Both the position numbers and the translations under genes were made by a program. A stretch of 64,000 nt of DNA from Hymenolepis diminuta (taxonomy: Eukaryota > Platyhelminthes > Cestoda > Cyclophyllidea > Hymenolepididae). Shown in pieces: positions 62,081 through 64,000 of this stretch (position 1 is the stretch's first letter; each line of letters starts with the position of its first letter). The DNA lies in contig CAADRB010000004.1 in assembly GCA_900708905.1 (NCBI GenBank), positions 62,001 through 126,000 on the forward strand, read 5' to 3'. The notes under the pieces were generated by a model that ran no database searches, was not told the origin of the DNA, and saw only the letters and a list, made by a program, of their open reading frames with translations.

Positions 62081-64000
62081 TGAGCTAAGATTCTTGATAA
62101 TTGACGGCCAACTTAATTTCCCCAATTTTGGACACTTTAATTAATCTACAATATTTACATCTTGCTACTTGAGAAAGCTGTCTTCTTTCACTGTAGACCA
62201 ATCAAGGAACCCAAATATCCTTTAATTTGAGTCCATTAATACAAATGAATAAATTTAGATGGACTCCCCATGCAAAGGTAAATGTGACCATCTTTACAAA
62301 CATCTGTCACAAGCCTTATCTGATTCTCTTTGAACTTCAATTGATGTCTATGAAGAAACTGTCCAAAGAATGGGAACAAAGTCCAGTATTAAAAAGCTTT
62401 GAGCCATATTCAGACCTGTTCCCATGTTTCAGCAGCTAATATTCATGAGACAACTATTAAAGTGTAACCCTCTACTATTAGAAGTCGTATAAATTAATCG
62501 CAAAACTGTTTTTATATGAAGATATGCTATAATAAGGACACAATTAACATCAAGTTATATCTGAAAATCGATCTGTACGTAGTAATTTATCACCGCCATT
62601 GCGCACGAAAACTCGGTTAACACGCGTTTTAGTGTACGGACAGCTCTGGACGCCTTTGAAAATATAAAGTTCTGGTGATCTTTATAGAGTGTTGCTTGTT
62701 AATTTGCTCATTTTAGTTTGTTTATTAAAAGTAGTACTGTTTCATCTTCATATTCCTTTAGTTTATGTTGAATTTTTTAACTAATATATTTCCCCAATTT
62801 ATTATTTGGAAATACTGTGCACTCTTCGACTGAAAGGCATTCATTTGAGCTCCGTAACATTTAATACAATTGGTATTTAAGCTCCTGCCTATCACTTTTT
62901 CACCTCTTTCATTCTTTTAATGAGGCCCTTATTAGAAAGGTTATCAATTTAGATAAATTCAAAGACTATTATGTAAAGTCAGAAGAATAAGATTTTTCTA
63001 TTTTTTCACTTTCTGGTCGGTGTTTTTGTCTGGTTGGCTTCTCTTTTTTCTCTTATTTGAATATTTTTGAGCAAGTCTTGACTGCTTAATTCAAATTACA
63101 AAATATTGAAATGTGCTATTTTTTTAAAAATGGCTGATAGAGGCACCACATTTCTAAATAATATTAAATCATTTTAACTAAATTCACCTTGGGTGCTGGC
63201 GTAATTGGAATTTGTATCACTTCAGGTAACATATTCGACGCGCCCCAACGGCGTACGCAAATTGACAGTATTATCTTCTAATGAGTAACAAAAGGGATAC
63301 GCGTTTCCCAACTTTATAGTCTAAATGAGGACTAGAAGACACTGCCCTTCAGTGGACCTTGTATTTTTAGGAATTTCATACCCGTAATTATCATTTCGAT
63401 TGCCTGCGATTTTGGACCTGTAAGCCATCAAGTACGCTTCTAGAGTAGGATTGAAAGAGGGTTGAGCTAGCAGGCTAGCCGTTCAATACGACGTCGTCTG
63501 CCGACACTTACACCAAGCAGACCAACTTGGGAAGCTAGCTTGCCGAGATATAATCATCTTTAGATCTGGTGTTGTGGGGATGGGAAGTGGCCATTGTAGT
63601 AATAAGGTCGCTTCCCTCACTTCTGTATCTTTTAATGCTTCTTGATCCACCTTTCTAATTTTTCCATACTCCTATAAGTCTTTACGTTCTTCCACTCTAT
63701 GTTGCGTAGATTTGGGATTAATGAAGTTTAAAAGATAGGATAATTTCGCCATTCTGTGAAGTTATTAATTGTCGCAAGTTAGATACGAACATTAATTTCT
63801 ACAACTCTGCACATCAAGCTATTATCCATCCTTTTTTGTTAATTTAAGGTGGCTTTTATTAAAAAGAATATTGATCCAGGGATAAATCAAAAGCTATAGG
63901 AAAAAATCAAAAGAATATTCTAGAAGTTGTTCACTTTATGACTGGTGTTTCTGTATAATTCTCTTGACTGCCAGTAAGTATCATTCTCCTCTTTTTGGGC
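62081..64000. other. No gene seen
   Basis: AT-rich sequence. A less AT-rich patch at about 63440-63560 contains 'gctagcaggctagc' and 'gaagctagcttgcc', short inverted motifs without a recognised identity. Confidence 0.5.

Noticed and set aside
1..64000. Hammerhead ribozyme-type SINEs, as known in schistosomes
   Set aside because: The few CTGATGA strings (for example near 14317, 29249 and 45777) lack the following GAAA core at suitable spacing.
1..64000. True tRNA or rRNA genes and CRISPR arrays
   Set aside because: tRNA-like A/B boxes occur only in degenerate SINE heads without paired acceptor stems. No rRNA core sequence or regularly spaced identical repeats were seen.

Overview
The window is AT-rich, repeat-laden animal nuclear DNA with one confidently recognisable protein-coding gene. 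Spliced genes with GT-AG introns, a cyclin G family member (cyclin G is an animal family), a decayed mariner DNA transposon, a decayed gypsy-like gag and a tRNA-derived SINE family rule out a prokaryote, plasmid or phage. Introns of 71-96 nt beside long gene-free stretches, together with the mariner and gypsy-type gag relics, fit an invertebrate and would suit a parasitic flatworm. That assignment is an inference and is not proven by any single feature.

Layout. 1-22.4 kb: no convincing gene; many short dispersed repeats, including a tRNA-headed SINE, a second non-coding repeat called here R2, and coding-like families R3, R4 and R5. 22.47-23.72 kb: a mariner element with TA target-site duplication and degenerate terminal inverted repeats, interrupted by a 254-base assembly gap and inactivated by frameshifts and a stop. 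23.9-30.5 kb: four SINE/R2 copies, one R3 copy and a weak two-exon candidate at 27.4-27.8 kb. 30.5-34.5 kb: the gene island, with a six-exon cyclin G gene on the minus strand (coding 34294 to 31810, 465 aa), two possible poly(A) signals and a 71-aa ORF downstream. 34.5-64 kb: long gene-poor DNA with more SINE, R2-R6 copies, a possible solo LTR near 49.5 kb, a gypsy-like gag relic at 51.0-52.05 kb and a few low-confidence candidate exons.

How it works together. The cyclin G product is expected to act as a non-canonical cyclin with a Ser/Pro-rich N-terminal tail; no operon or pathway cluster surrounds it. Most remaining sequence looks like remains of several transposable-element families. R3, R4 and R5 are dispersed segments whose copies still share amino-acid reading, suggesting decayed protein-coding parents that I could not name. 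They are the best leads for something undescribed. All repeat boundaries are by eye and approximate.
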